47,543 bases of DNA from the IMG/VR virus record IMGVR_UViG_3300023243_000530, positions 1 to 47,543 of that record. The stretch is one strand, 5' to 3'. The notes beneath the pieces were generated by a model, which was given only the letters and a program-made list of their open reading frames with translations, made no database searches and was not told the origin of the DNA. Made by a program: the position numbers and the translations under genes. The DNA is from a virus. This document shows, piece by piece, positions 17,401 through 25,154 of the stretch (the stretch's first letter is position 1; each line of letters starts with the position of its first letter).

Positions 17401-19203
17401 AACTCCAAATCGAGTTATCAGGAGGAAGATATGATCCCCGACGGCATTTACATTGATGAAGTGGACCCCCTGGGTGCGTCTGCTCTTGTAGCTAGTGGCC
17501 TCATAGCCGGAGCAGTCCCTCTAGAGCCCCCCACAGAGTGGTTCAATGACCCACGGCTGCGGCAGGCTACCCCTCTTACAATTGATGACGATGGAAGAGT
17601 TTTTGGGCACGTTGCCGCTTGGAATGTTGACCACATTGGAATGACGTCTGGGACTCGTCCTCCCCGTAGCCGCTCCAAGTACGCTTATTTCCACACGGGA
17701 GCCCTCAGGACAGCCGAAGGAGCAAACGTCCCCGTGGGGCAGCTTACCCTGGCTGGTGGACATGCGGGTCTAGAAGCTTCGGCGCAGGAAGCTGTTCGTC
17801 ATTATGATGACACCGCTTCCGCGTTTGCAGACGTTCACGCTGGCGAAGATTCTTTCGGCATCTGGGTCGCCGGCTCTTTGCGACCCGGCATTACCCCAGA
17901 ACAGGTTCGTGCAGCCCGTGCGTCAGCTCCCTCTGGTGACTGGCGTCCGATTAACGGTCGCCTAGAGCTGGTAGCAGTGTGTCAAGTAAATGTCCCCGGA
18001 TTTCCCATTGCGCGGGCTCGTGTTGCCTCCGGTCAGGTTATGGCTTTAGTCGCAGCAGGTGCGAACGTTCTTGCTCACATGAAGCACGACCCACTCGCAG
18101 AGTTGAATCAAAAAGTTGATGAGGTTCTCCGGCAACAAAATCAGCCCTACTTTGAAAAAGCAGAGGAGCTAAAATCTCGCTTTAGCTCACTGACTTCTGA
18201 TATTTACACGGAAAAAGCATCTGAGCTTTCCGCCCGTGTGAGTAAGGCTAAGAAGGAAGACGAAGAAAGCTCTGACTACATGATCCAGATGATGGATGAT
18301 GATCCCGAATCAGAAATGGCCGTTGTCCCTCGTAGAGTCCGCCAGCGTCTTGCAAAAGAGGGTAAGGCAATGCCAGATGGCTCCTTCCCCATCCGCAACC
18401 CCCAGGACTTGAAAAATGCCATTCGCGCTTATGGCCGGGCAAAGCCAGGAAGTAAGGGTGCGGTTCGTAAGCACATTATGCGACGAGCTAAGGGCTTAAA
18501 GCTGACAGACCTGATTCCACCCAAATGGAGTACCGCGTATTCAGAGGACGGAGAAGAGCTGTCGCTAAGGCAGAGAGCCGAGGCCGCCGCCTCTTTTTTA
18601 AAAAGTGAGGCAGTTTTTGCACAAGCCGTAGAGCTGGACCCGGACGAAATCAATGTCATTAAGCAGCTTCCGGGGCGGGATGAAGATGGCAGGATTAAGT
18701 ACACACCTGAGACACAGCCTCGTGATGCCGAGGGGAAGTTTCGCAGGGTCTTGGCTCGTCTAAAGAATGATCTGGGCACTTCAGGTCTTCAAGATGTTGT
18801 CGAAAAGGTCGAAGAGGCAGAGGGTATGGCATTTGCCGGAAACTACGCTCAAGCCGCTGAGTCCGCCGCTGCTCTTATCGATATTTTAGAGCGCCTAGAC
18901 ACTAACGCCCTTAATTCGGATGCGCTGGAGAATATTAAATCCAGTACTGCAGAGCTAGGCAAGGTAATTGCCAATCTTCCTCTTGCCTTCGGTGAAGATG
19001 CAGAGAAAATTCGCTTCAGTGATGTCCCTCCGGCGCTGCAAAGATTGATGGAAGAAATGATTGAGCGAGTCGAGGAAAAGATTGGTCAAGAAGACGCCGA
19101 CATCGCTACGCAGGGGCTGAAGTCCTTTATGTCCGGGTCAGACCTGTACAGCCAGTCAGAGATATCCAGCGAAATGTCTACGCTTTTGAGGCTCCTCACC
19201 TAA
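14413..19203 (+). CDS. multidomain capsid maturation (prohead) protease, 1596 aa
   Basis: I prefer ATG 14413, coupled to the previous stop, over GTG 14401. Prohead proteases trim scaffold and capsid N-termini during head maturation. The protease core lies at about residues 840-1000: GDGHDGSVVVGQI carries a candidate catalytic His891 and RGVSADMD a candidate Ser939. The 48-residue spacing fits the HK97 gp4-type S78 fold. Typical members have about 200 residues; this one is a mosaic. Other parts recall segments I know from actinophage head proteins: a positively charged block ending in GYPSNGRIAWALWGGDSGKS (about 80-180), a block with ADRNRGNAEKLRRYW (about 722-793), a block from GHVAAWNVDHIGM to VNVPGFPIARAR (about 1066-1205), MPDGSFPIRNPQDLKNAIRA (about 1320), and a helical C-terminus after RDAEGKF (about 1434). 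RDRLGRFA near residue 365 repeats a motif of the giant protein. The product probably sits inside the procapsid. Protease call strong; roles of the extra modules unknown. Confidence 0.82.
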   Translation: MIELLGHRGNRVLFDDDGYGVIIDAQENTVVEYGETDSLVASADWSSSTESGNYALAEELASAALTDLDINVLSANDRMYTIPAGVKEEAKRGLKWRKEESRGGTSVGLNTARTLAKGGQIGIKKVRHIAKYFPRHEVDKKGKGYKPKEDGYPSNGRIAWALWGGDSGKSWASRIVESEDKKNKKGVSAGGYDQSPRVDFSAFTEKTDFYVRIRLDGTGIDRLYRVLTDGMCQVWDDGCWDDMGDISFDFITYDKALDDPYDSCKKIHVPVDLKTAVAVSALFDSDPYRAVKIVEIEPEETTLFEKSMAELDWDVFDQLSDDQLEVDDYWDDGLTASGTATFAEEADSTPGVYTEEERSENASTQVRDRLGRFAEVGQRVVIGGNYNYQGNITALDGATKQISVELDNGTSVDVPGDSVQDVSTFEPIPVSSPTATPLDYTGILGEPRVPIDQPNAMLPGRLPPLTATDTNLLVNDWDSWVAGQRLAPEYSGDPLPPFVPKEVPDINTAMGRYYEGAFNPDGSTKPGWNPAVAQNVFNEPLLRDWLDERYANNSGEIGYHNRGWYTPPVTPRSTPVEQKKTRSEVYDPTNVAYWNDRFNPVNFSITAAADDKPLTPETSDVPVMYLAIVADDDPQAVMELVALVPASKTSNAPFAYKREPGKWVADNQIISDLRSATPPPVIVLDNEMLSEVTEQIDSIQASVKLPYFIAHTDNKIIRALVAAGGADRNRGNAEKLRRYWTVGKGGLKIRWNTPGDWTRCNRQLKKYMGPRAKGYCALRHKEMTGVWPGDKKNIGKKTKKALKASAELETLKSEDQIISEFTLRAKAESARSRVAGRHGVSPTLHGLEFVIPLVIPENVETGDGRIFKKGSITLRSLPLPLLWQIKTGDGHDGSVVVGQIIYMERTNEGIGNAYGVFDTGPFAKEAERLVRHGFIRGVSADMDKFETVDEILPEDEAGEKSDDDNAGKINIKSARVMAVTIVPKPAFQECYIQIVDNSKSSYQEEDMIPDGIYIDEVDPLGASALVASGLIAGAVPLEPPTEWFNDPRLRQATPLTIDDDGRVFGHVAAWNVDHIGMTSGTRPPRSRSKYAYFHTGALRTAEGANVPVGQLTLAGGHAGLEASAQEAVRHYDDTASAFADVHAGEDSFGIWVAGSLRPGITPEQVRAARASAPSGDWRPINGRLELVAVCQVNVPGFPIARARVASGQVMALVAAGANVLAHMKHDPLAELNQKVDEVLRQQNQPYFEKAEELKSRFSSLTSDIYTEKASELSARVSKAKKEDEESSDYMIQMMDDDPESEMAVVPRRVRQRLAKEGKAMPDGSFPIRNPQDLKNAIRAYGRAKPGSKGAVRKHIMRRAKGLKLTDLIPPKWSTAYSEDGEELSLRQRAEAAASFLKSEAVFAQAVELDPDEINVIKQLPGRDEDGRIKYTPETQPRDAEGKFRRVLARLKNDLGTSGLQDVVEKVEEAEGMAFAGNYAQAAESAAALIDILERLDTNALNSDALENIKSSTAELGKVIANLPLAFGEDAEKIRFSDVPPALQRLMEEMIERVEEKIGQEDADIATQGLKSFMSGSDLYSQSEISSEMSTLLRLLT

Positions 19204-19366
19204 GTGACCGAAAAGGGTTAAAAATCGTCCAATCACCTTTTTTAAACCCTAGTAACATTATTACTAGGTGGAGTGCCTCTACACGCACTGCGGTTGGAAG
19301 TCCCTCGGCCTCGACTAACAAGCAATAGAACAACCCCGTTCTATCTGACTGCCCTAAGGAGGGACA
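19204..19366 (+). promoter_or_regulatory. structured leader before the major capsid gene
   Basis: This is the longest gene-free stretch of the window. It holds three inverted repeats. Hairpin 1 pairs 19214-19224 with 19239-19250 (11 pairs, one bulged A). Hairpin 2 is perfect: CCTAGTAA at 19248-19255, five-base loop, TTACTAGG at 19261-19268. It shares bases 19248-19250 with hairpin 1, so the two cannot fully form together. Hairpin 3 is perfect: ATAGAAC at 19325-19331, six-base loop, GTTCTAT at 19338-19344. A strong AAGGAGGGA ribosome site follows at about 19356-19364, just before GTG 19367. The region could end or attenuate read-through from the protease gene, protect the capsid mRNA 5' end, or tune translation. 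No convincing -35/-10 pair was found. Confidence 0.55.
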
Positions 19367-21412
19367 GTGGACCAAATCAAAGAAATGCTGAATCAGCTTT
19401 CTGAGTTGGCCGACGATCAAGTCGGCGAACTTCAAAGCCAGATTGTCGGCGAATTTGAAGCGGTCGAGAAAGAAGACCCTTCTCCGCAGACAGTTGACGC
19501 TATGACGTCTCTTGCCGATATGCTCGACTCGGTTCGCACCGAGATGAAGCAGCGCGAGGCCGCAGCCCAGGAGCTTGCCCAGCGAGCCGCCGAGGCCGCT
19601 TCTCGTGTATATGGCGAAGGCGACTCAGCCGAAGAAGAAATGATGGCCGACTCAGAGACCCCGATGGAAGAGGGTACTGAAGAGGCTGGCATGGACCCTG
19701 AGGCTGAAGAAATGGATAAAGAAATGGCTATGGAAAAAGAAGGAATCGTGGACACCGAGGACGGCCCTATGGAGGTCGAAATTGAGCCCGCAGATTCTGA
19801 CGACATTGCTGAGGCTGAAGGCGAAATGCCTGATGACGAAGAAGAAAAAGCCATGATGTCCGAAGCGTCAATTGACGAAGAGAAGACTACCGAACTCTCG
19901 ACCGAAGAAACAACTACTTCTGAAGCACCTGCTGAAGAAGCACCTGAGGATGAAGAGACCGACTCTTCTGAATCTGACGAATCAGCCGATGAAGATGCTG
20001 AAGGAACCGACGAAGCCGAGGCTTCCGTTGAGTCCGATGCAACTACAGAAGCTTCCGTCGAAACTCAAGAAACCCCAACTGAGCTTTCCGCTCAAGAAAC
20101 TATGGAGGCACCCGTGACCGCCGCTGCACAAAACGCAGAAAACCTCGAGATTGAGGTACCAGCGGACCGCCGCCCTGTTGCTCAGGTATCAGCAGCTCCC
20201 GTGGCTATCACGGCAGGTGCTGACATCCCAGGCTACACAGCTGGTAGTACGCTAGAAAGCATGGACACCGTCGCAGAGGCGATGTCCAAACGAATTCACT
20301 CGCTTCGCCGCGTGAATGGTGGAGATGGAGAGCAGCACATTGTTGCTTCTGTTACCACCTCCTTCCCCGAAGAGCGTACGCTCTCAACCGATGCAGAAGC
20401 GAACTGGAACAAAATTCAGGACGTCGTTGGCCCCGAGGCCCTCGTCGCTGCTGGTGGACACCAGGCTCCCTTTGAAGTTCGTTATGACATCTTTGGATTC
20501 GGTTCAACAAACCGTCCCGTCCGAGAGGCCCTTCCGAGCTTTCAAGCAGATCGTGGTGGAATTCGCTTCATTACTCCGCCAATTCTCTCTGACTACCCCG
20601 ACGCAATAGGCGTGTGGACAGCTGCTAATGACGCAGCTGAAACCCCCAGCCCTAGCACCAAGAACAGTCTGACTGTTGCTGCCGCTCAGGAGAACACCGT
20701 TGCTACTGACGCTGTGACCCTTCAGCTGCAGTTCGGCAACCTGGCAACTCGCGCGTACCCTGAACTGATTGCTCGTCACAACGAGCTCGGTCTTGTTCAG
20801 CACGCACGCGAGGCAGAGCAGAACCTGCTCAGCAAGATTGCTGCTGGTTCGACAGCCGTAACCTCCACCAGCCTCATTGGTGTTGGTCGCGACTTCCTCG
20901 TCCAGCTTGGTCGCGCTGCTACAGGCTACCGTGCCCGGCACCGTCTTGAGCCAGATGCTCCATTGCGCATTATCCTCCCCGTGTGGGTTAAGGATGCAAT
21001 GGTAGCTGACCTGGCTCTGTCGATGCCTGGTGACAGCCTGCTCAACGCATACAGCGAGATTGACGGCCTGATGGCCTCTCGTGGCATCAACGCTAGCTAC
21101 ACCCTGGACAGTGGCATGGCCACCGCTCAAGGCGCTAACGCGATAAACGAGTTCGCTGATACCTTCGTTTGGTACATCTTCGCTGAAGGAACATTCTTGT
21201 TCCTTGATGGCGGAACACTGGACCTGGGTATCATCCGAGACAGCTCGCTCGCTGGAACCAACGACTACAAGATGTTCGTTGAAACCTTCGAAGGTGTTGC
21301 AAAGGTCGGTGTCGAGAGCCTTGCGGTTACTTCCACTATCCAGGTGAATGGTGCGGCTGCTGCCCTCCGTGACACCCTTGGTGGGGTTGCCTCAGCGGTA
21401 ATCGAGTACTAA
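19367..21412 (+). CDS. major capsid protein with acidic scaffold-like N-terminal region (681 aa)
   Basis: GTG start directly after AAGGAGGGA, the strongest ribosome site in the window, as expected for the most abundant virion protein. Residues 1-90 are predicted helical (MDQIKEMLNQLSELADDQ). About 90-245 is extremely rich in Glu, Asp, Ser and Thr with AEEEMM-like runs, resembling a fused scaffold (delta) domain. The coat domain occupies about 280-681, starting near ADIPGYTAGSTLESM and containing PVREALPSFQADRGGIRF, a central helical stretch and a beta-rich end. The preceding protease would be expected to remove the acidic part during maturation; the likely junction is between residues 247 and 285 (MEAPVTAAAQ to ITAGADIPGY). 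The position protease-then-coat is the classic HK97-type order. Alternative: this and the next gene share the shell as hexamer and pentamer proteins. Confidence 0.82.
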   Translation: MDQIKEMLNQLSELADDQVGELQSQIVGEFEAVEKEDPSPQTVDAMTSLADMLDSVRTEMKQREAAAQELAQRAAEAASRVYGEGDSAEEEMMADSETPMEEGTEEAGMDPEAEEMDKEMAMEKEGIVDTEDGPMEVEIEPADSDDIAEAEGEMPDDEEEKAMMSEASIDEEKTTELSTEETTTSEAPAEEAPEDEETDSSESDESADEDAEGTDEAEASVESDATTEASVETQETPTELSAQETMEAPVTAAAQNAENLEIEVPADRRPVAQVSAAPVAITAGADIPGYTAGSTLESMDTVAEAMSKRIHSLRRVNGGDGEQHIVASVTTSFPEERTLSTDAEANWNKIQDVVGPEALVAAGGHQAPFEVRYDIFGFGSTNRPVREALPSFQADRGGIRFITPPILSDYPDAIGVWTAANDAAETPSPSTKNSLTVAAAQENTVATDAVTLQLQFGNLATRAYPELIARHNELGLVQHAREAEQNLLSKIAAGSTAVTSTSLIGVGRDFLVQLGRAATGYRARHRLEPDAPLRIILPVWVKDAMVADLALSMPGDSLLNAYSEIDGLMASRGINASYTLDSGMATAQGANAINEFADTFVWYIFAEGTFLFLDGGTLDLGIIRDSSLAGTNDYKMFVETFEGVAKVGVESLAVTSTIQVNGAAAALRDTLGGVASAVIEY

Positions 21413-21459
21413 TCCCCTAATCATCTACACGAGCAACGCTTACAGTCTAAGGAGTAAAA

Positions 21460-22347
21460 ATGGCAACATTTCAAGGAGTATTTGAAGCTCACAAGCTTAC
21501 TCCCGCTCCCGCCGGACTGCTAAGCGTTGCTCGTGTGATGACACACACCGCTCGTGCCTATGACGAGCGCTGGGTTAGAGAGTTCTCTCAGGAGTATGAC
21601 TCACTTCCCACATCAGTTCAACTATTAACAGTTAATGATGCGACCGTCGCAGACGGTGTTATTTCGACTGATTCTGGATCTAGTTACCTAGACTATGTTC
21701 CTTTTTACATTGATGTTGAGGATTTCGCCTCAACTTTTGGTCTTCTCGGAGAAGATCGGTTTAAGCGTGTTATCACAGAACTTGAGTCAGTTACTCAAAA
21801 GGTGATAGAGCGTGAGTTCTGGGAGGGTAAAGCCGCTCAGGCAGAGACTACTGCCAATTCAAACATGTATTTGACCAAGTCTGGCTTAGCCACTATTCCC
21901 GTTGCGGGGGCCTTTAAGCCCGAAAACGCTTTGATGCACCTGGAACAGGCTATCTCTTCCTCCCCCGTAGGTGAGACCGGTGTTATTCACGTGACGCGCG
22001 ACGTCGCCTCCATCCTGGGATCCCGGTTGGTTTACCTTAAAGCAAAAGACGACAACCCCGCTCAGGTGATGACTCGCCTTGGAACCCCCGTAGTCATCGG
22101 CTCGGGGTACACAGGGAAGGGCCCCATCGGGGACACAAACGCAGCGGCTTCGGCCACAAACAAATGGATTTTTGCCACAGGGAGCGTAGACGTTCACCTA
22201 GGCAAGATAGAGGTTGTAAACGACACCTTGGCTCAAGGTGCCGATGTTACAATTAATAATATGAGAATCAAAGCGTATCGCCCAGCGGCGGTGCTCTCTG
22301 ACCCAGCAATGCATTTTGCAATGCGAGTGACACTTCCCAGCGATTAA
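21460..22347 (+). CDS. second capsid-like protein (HK97-fold type, 295 aa)
   Basis: ATG start with TAAGGAGTAAAA before it. The sequence has the flow of an HK97-type coat protein without scaffold: an N-terminal arm, an EREFWEGKAAQAE helix, HVTRDVASILG in the P-domain-like middle, GTPVVIGSGYTGKGP, KWIFATGSVDVHLG, and a C-terminal VLSDPAMHFAMRVTLPSD strand. It follows the 681-residue major capsid gene closely and has its own good ribosome site, so it should be well expressed. Two coat-type genes in a row could mean separate hexamer and pentamer (vertex) subunits, or one could be a minor shell protein. The fold call is from sequence feel and location, not alignment. Confidence 0.6.
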   Translation: MATFQGVFEAHKLTPAPAGLLSVARVMTHTARAYDERWVREFSQEYDSLPTSVQLLTVNDATVADGVISTDSGSSYLDYVPFYIDVEDFASTFGLLGEDRFKRVITELESVTQKVIEREFWEGKAAQAETTANSNMYLTKSGLATIPVAGAFKPENALMHLEQAISSSPVGETGVIHVTRDVASILGSRLVYLKAKDDNPAQVMTRLGTPVVIGSGYTGKGPIGDTNAAASATNKWIFATGSVDVHLGKIEVVNDTLAQGADVTINNMRIKAYRPAAVLSDPAMHFAMRVTLPSD

Positions 22348-22381
22348 CCCACAAACAAGAAAGAAATAGGAGCACACTGGT

Positions 22382-23431
22382 ATGGCTACACAGGACTACG
22401 CGGCCAGCGTCCAAGGTGTGGCGATCCGAGTCACTCGACTGGACGCCGCAGGCAATCTGCTTAATGGACCCGGAGATTCCTACGCCACTTCGGCGTTTCT
22501 CCGAGCATCATTTACACCCGAATACGAAGAAGGCGACGAAATCACCGAGAAGGCTGCTGACGGCACAATTTGTGTTTCGTACAAAGCACCTGACACCCTC
22601 AAGCGAATCACCATGGAAATTGCGATCTGTGAGCCCGACCCCGAGCTTACAGCGTTGATGTCCGGTGGATTGCTTCTTCGCAAGAACTACGGAAGCTTTG
22701 CTTCACCTGACAACAAGAGCATTGGTTGGGCCGCACCTGGTGTGGGCGACGACCCCGCTGGAAACGGTGTTTCCATCGAGGTTTGGTCCTTTGCTATTAA
22801 AGACGGCAAGCGTGACGCTGCTCTTCCCTACTTCTACTGGGTTTTCCCCTACGCCAAGTTGCGTCAGAGTGGTGACCGCGTTATCGAGAACGGCCTTCTC
22901 GCTAACACTTTTGAAGGACACGGACTGGGTAATGCGCTCTTCTCGACAGGTCTTGACGACCGCTGGGAGTTCCCCATCGCCACAGAGCGTCCCTACAGCT
23001 ACGCACGTGGCACATGGGCACCTGAAGGCCTTAAGGGCTTCTACCGTTGGTTTGGTCTTAGCGCAAACACAGCTACGAACAAGTCCATCACCTCTGAGGT
23101 TGGGACCATCACAACTGGTACCGCCCACGGCTTTGAGGTTGGGCAGTCAGTAACCATTGCTGGCGTTGATTCTAGCTTCAATGGTACCCACCTTATTACG
23201 GCAGCTCCGACTACCACAACCTTTAGGGTTTTGCTGACAGGTGCTTCAGATGTTGCAAGCACCCCGGTATCTCCCGCTGGTGAGGTTGTCCGCAATCGTG
23301 GCTACCTCGCAGTAACTGACTTTGCCAGCCAGGGCTCTACTTCAGAGTACAACGTACCTGGTGGTGAGGACTTCAACCCAGACCTCCCGATCGACTTCAT
23401 TATCGCATCGAGCGAGGACCCCACCCCTTAA
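22382..23431 (+). CDS. major tail (tube) protein with C-terminal FCCH-like domain (349 aa)
   Basis: ATG 22382 follows AGGAGCACACTGGT. The first 225 residues look like an actinophage tail tube protein: MATQDYAASVQGVAIRVTRL, a long central beta region, and WEFPIATERPYSYARGTW. Residues about 235-305 add a decorative domain with the pattern TTGTAHGFEVGQSVTIAGVD followed by FNGTHLITAAPTTTTFRV; the same domain recurs in the two large tail proteins downstream. The tube would carry it on its outside surface, perhaps to stabilise the tail or touch host polymers. It sits before the connector genes rather than after them, an order I believe some actinophages use. Alternative: a capsid decoration protein; the tube call is favoured by the PYSYARG-type end. 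Confidence 0.65.
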   Translation: MATQDYAASVQGVAIRVTRLDAAGNLLNGPGDSYATSAFLRASFTPEYEEGDEITEKAADGTICVSYKAPDTLKRITMEIAICEPDPELTALMSGGLLLRKNYGSFASPDNKSIGWAAPGVGDDPAGNGVSIEVWSFAIKDGKRDAALPYFYWVFPYAKLRQSGDRVIENGLLANTFEGHGLGNALFSTGLDDRWEFPIATERPYSYARGTWAPEGLKGFYRWFGLSANTATNKSITSEVGTITTGTAHGFEVGQSVTIAGVDSSFNGTHLITAAPTTTTFRVLLTGASDVASTPVSPAGEVVRNRGYLAVTDFASQGSTSEYNVPGGEDFNPDLPIDFIIASSEDPTP

Positions 23432-23443
23432 GAGATTAGTCAG

Positions 23444-23483
23444 AGCGGGCAGTTAGCGATGGGAGTCCCGTCGGCTGCCCGCT
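23444..23483 (+). terminator. strong intergenic hairpin after the major tail gene
   Basis: The arm AGCGGGCAG (23444-23452) pairs perfectly with CTGCCCGCT (23475-23483). Inside it, CGATGGG (23457-23463) pairs with CCCGTCG (23467-23473) with one G-T pair around an AGT loop. There is no clean T-run after it; TTACTAATAAGGAGA leads straight into the ribosome site of the next gene. It could partly terminate or mark an RNA-processing end that separates abundant head/tube mRNA from the less needed connector genes. Confidence 0.6.
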
Positions 23484-23502
23484 TTACTAATAAGGAGACA
23501 AA

Positions 23503-24642
23503 ATGAGCAACCTCTGGGTAGATGTCGAAGAGCTAGGACAATACGCTAATTCAGACTATGCTTATGAAGCAGTTAAAAATGCTTCGTATCTCTTGTGGGG
23601 AATGTCCGGAAGAAAGTTTTCCGGAGTTACCACTGTAACCGAAAGATATGTCTCAGCCTATGACCCGTATCTTAGGTCCGGAGGCTCGAGATTTAATTTT
23701 TATCCTATTCTTATCGGGGGTCAAGTCGAGAATATTCCTGTTGGTTCTGTCGACCGAAACTCTCACCACGACTTTAATGGCGACGGGACATCTTCTTATT
23801 CAAGACTTAGGCTGAGAGGCCGTAAGGTTGTTAAGATACACAATCTTAGGGATCAAAAAGGGGAGATAATTGATTCCAGCACCTACTATCTTTCAGACCA
23901 CTCCACTATTTATGGGACTCCTAATGCCAAGTGGAGCCCTTCAAACGTAGAGGTCACCTACACTTACGGGTCACCTCCCCCGCAGGCGGGTAAGACAGCG
24001 GCAAGACTTCTGGCGACCGAGTTGGTTAAACTTTATGAGGGTGACGACACATGTGCGCTTCCTCAAAGAGTTTCTACTGCCTCACGGCAGGGTGTTAGCT
24101 ACACCATCCTAGACAACCAATCCTTTATTGATGAGCTTAAAACGGGCGTCTACGCTGTAGACCTTTTTCTTAAGACCGCTAATCCTGATAAGGCCAGGGC
24201 TCGTTCTAGAGTGTTTTCTCCTGATGTCCCGAGGGCTCGTAGAATAACCGGGGAGTCTCCCGCTTTTGAGCTTAGTGCGTATGACCTTTATTTCAACGCA
24301 GAGGGCGGAAGCAACATTTACTACCTTAACGAGTTCGGAGGAGACTTCCTCACTGACGACAGCTCGTGGACAACGTACGCTGTGGTTTCAAACAACAAAA
24401 ACACAATTAACGAAACTTTGAGTAGCTCTGCTACCCTCGACCCAATTGAGGGAACTATTCGACTTAGTGCCAGTTACTCCGAACTTCTTGCTATACTTGG
24501 CCCAAGAGATCCGGGAACTCTGGACCTCTATGCCAGCAGACCAAGCCTAGGAAACCCTGAGGTAGATGAGGTTATTAATTTGCTAACCTCTAATGTAATC
24601 TATCAACTGGGTGATCGAGCTAGGCCTATTTTAATACCCTAA
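23503..24642 (+). CDS. head-to-tail adaptor (connector) protein (379 aa)
   Basis: ATG start after TAAGGAGACAAA. The N-terminal about 230 residues have the pattern of gp6/gp15-type adaptors that bind below the portal: an early helix pair with DYAYEAVKNASYLLWGMSGR, a beta stretch, then GKTAARLLATELVKLYEGDD and FLKTANPDKARARSRVFSPD. An extra C-terminal beta-rich part (about 250-379) has no match I recognise. The next two small genes fit the neck set (terminator and gp10-like), so the region 23503-25546 probably builds the head-tail joint. Typical adaptors have 100-200 residues, so this one carries an extension of unknown role. Confidence 0.65.
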   Translation: MSNLWVDVEELGQYANSDYAYEAVKNASYLLWGMSGRKFSGVTTVTERYVSAYDPYLRSGGSRFNFYPILIGGQVENIPVGSVDRNSHHDFNGDGTSSYSRLRLRGRKVVKIHNLRDQKGEIIDSSTYYLSDHSTIYGTPNAKWSPSNVEVTYTYGSPPPQAGKTAARLLATELVKLYEGDDTCALPQRVSTASRQGVSYTILDNQSFIDELKTGVYAVDLFLKTANPDKARARSRVFSPDVPRARRITGESPAFELSAYDLYFNAEGGSNIYYLNEFGGDFLTDDSSWTTYAVVSNNKNTINETLSSSATLDPIEGTIRLSASYSELLAILGPRDPGTLDLYASRPSLGNPEVDEVINLLTSNVIYQLGDRARPILIP

Positions 24643-24650
24643 GGACACCT

Positions 24651-25154
24651 ATGCCAGTCAACGTCACTGATGTATCAGATGATGCAAAAAATATTGACAC
24701 TTTTATGAACGAAGTTCTTACTCGTCTAGAAGCCGTCTATGAAAGTTTTAGTATGCCTCTACCGACAAGACGGTACTACACCTTTGGATCCCCTGTAGTT
24801 GACTGTGAGCAAGCAGTTGTTTCTCTAGCTCAGATTTATCTAGGAGCGCCAGGAGACGAGGTCTCGGAGCCCCGTCGTTGCAATGACCCGAGGACAGCTA
24901 CTTTAAATATCTCTATTTCCAGGGAAGTACCCATTGCTCAGCCAAACGGGAATCCTCCAACCCCGGAAGCAATGACGGCGGCCAACAGGGTTGCTGCATA
25001 TGACTCTTGGGTTCTTATGGAGAGTATTAATGAGCTTGATGCCTGGGCCAGCCCCGGGGGTTTTGGCCTGGGGGTAATTGCAACTTTAGACTACGAACCA
25101 CCTCAGGGCGGTTTTCATACTACAGTTTTGACTCTTACAATGGCTGTCCCATAA
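24651..25154 (+). CDS. probable tail terminator protein (167 aa)
   Basis: ATG starts 8 bases after the previous stop with AAGGACACCT as ribosome site. The sequence contains LPTRRYYTFGSPVVDCEQAV and a late DYEPPQGGFHTTVLTLTMAV strand. This layout (early LP-RRY, CEQ, then Pro-rich middle, W-rich helix and PQGG end) resembles actinophage proteins annotated as tail terminators, which cap the growing tail and join it to the neck. The gene lies between the adaptor and a gp10-like gene, as expected. A head-closure role is the main alternative. The stop overlaps the next ATG (TAATG). Confidence 0.55.
   Translation: MPVNVTDVSDDAKNIDTFMNEVLTRLEAVYESFSMPLPTRRYYTFGSPVVDCEQAVVSLAQIYLGAPGDEVSEPRRCNDPRTATLNISISREVPIAQPNGNPPTPEAMTAANRVAAYDSWVLMESINELDAWASPGGFGLGVIATLDYEPPQGGFHTTVLTLTMAVP

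Noticed and set aside
20100-20220. LEIEVP in the major capsid protein as a copy of the NMA[VI]P motif
   Set aside because: It lies near the expected scaffold-coat junction, but only Leu, Val and Pro agree, too little to claim a shared cleavage signal.
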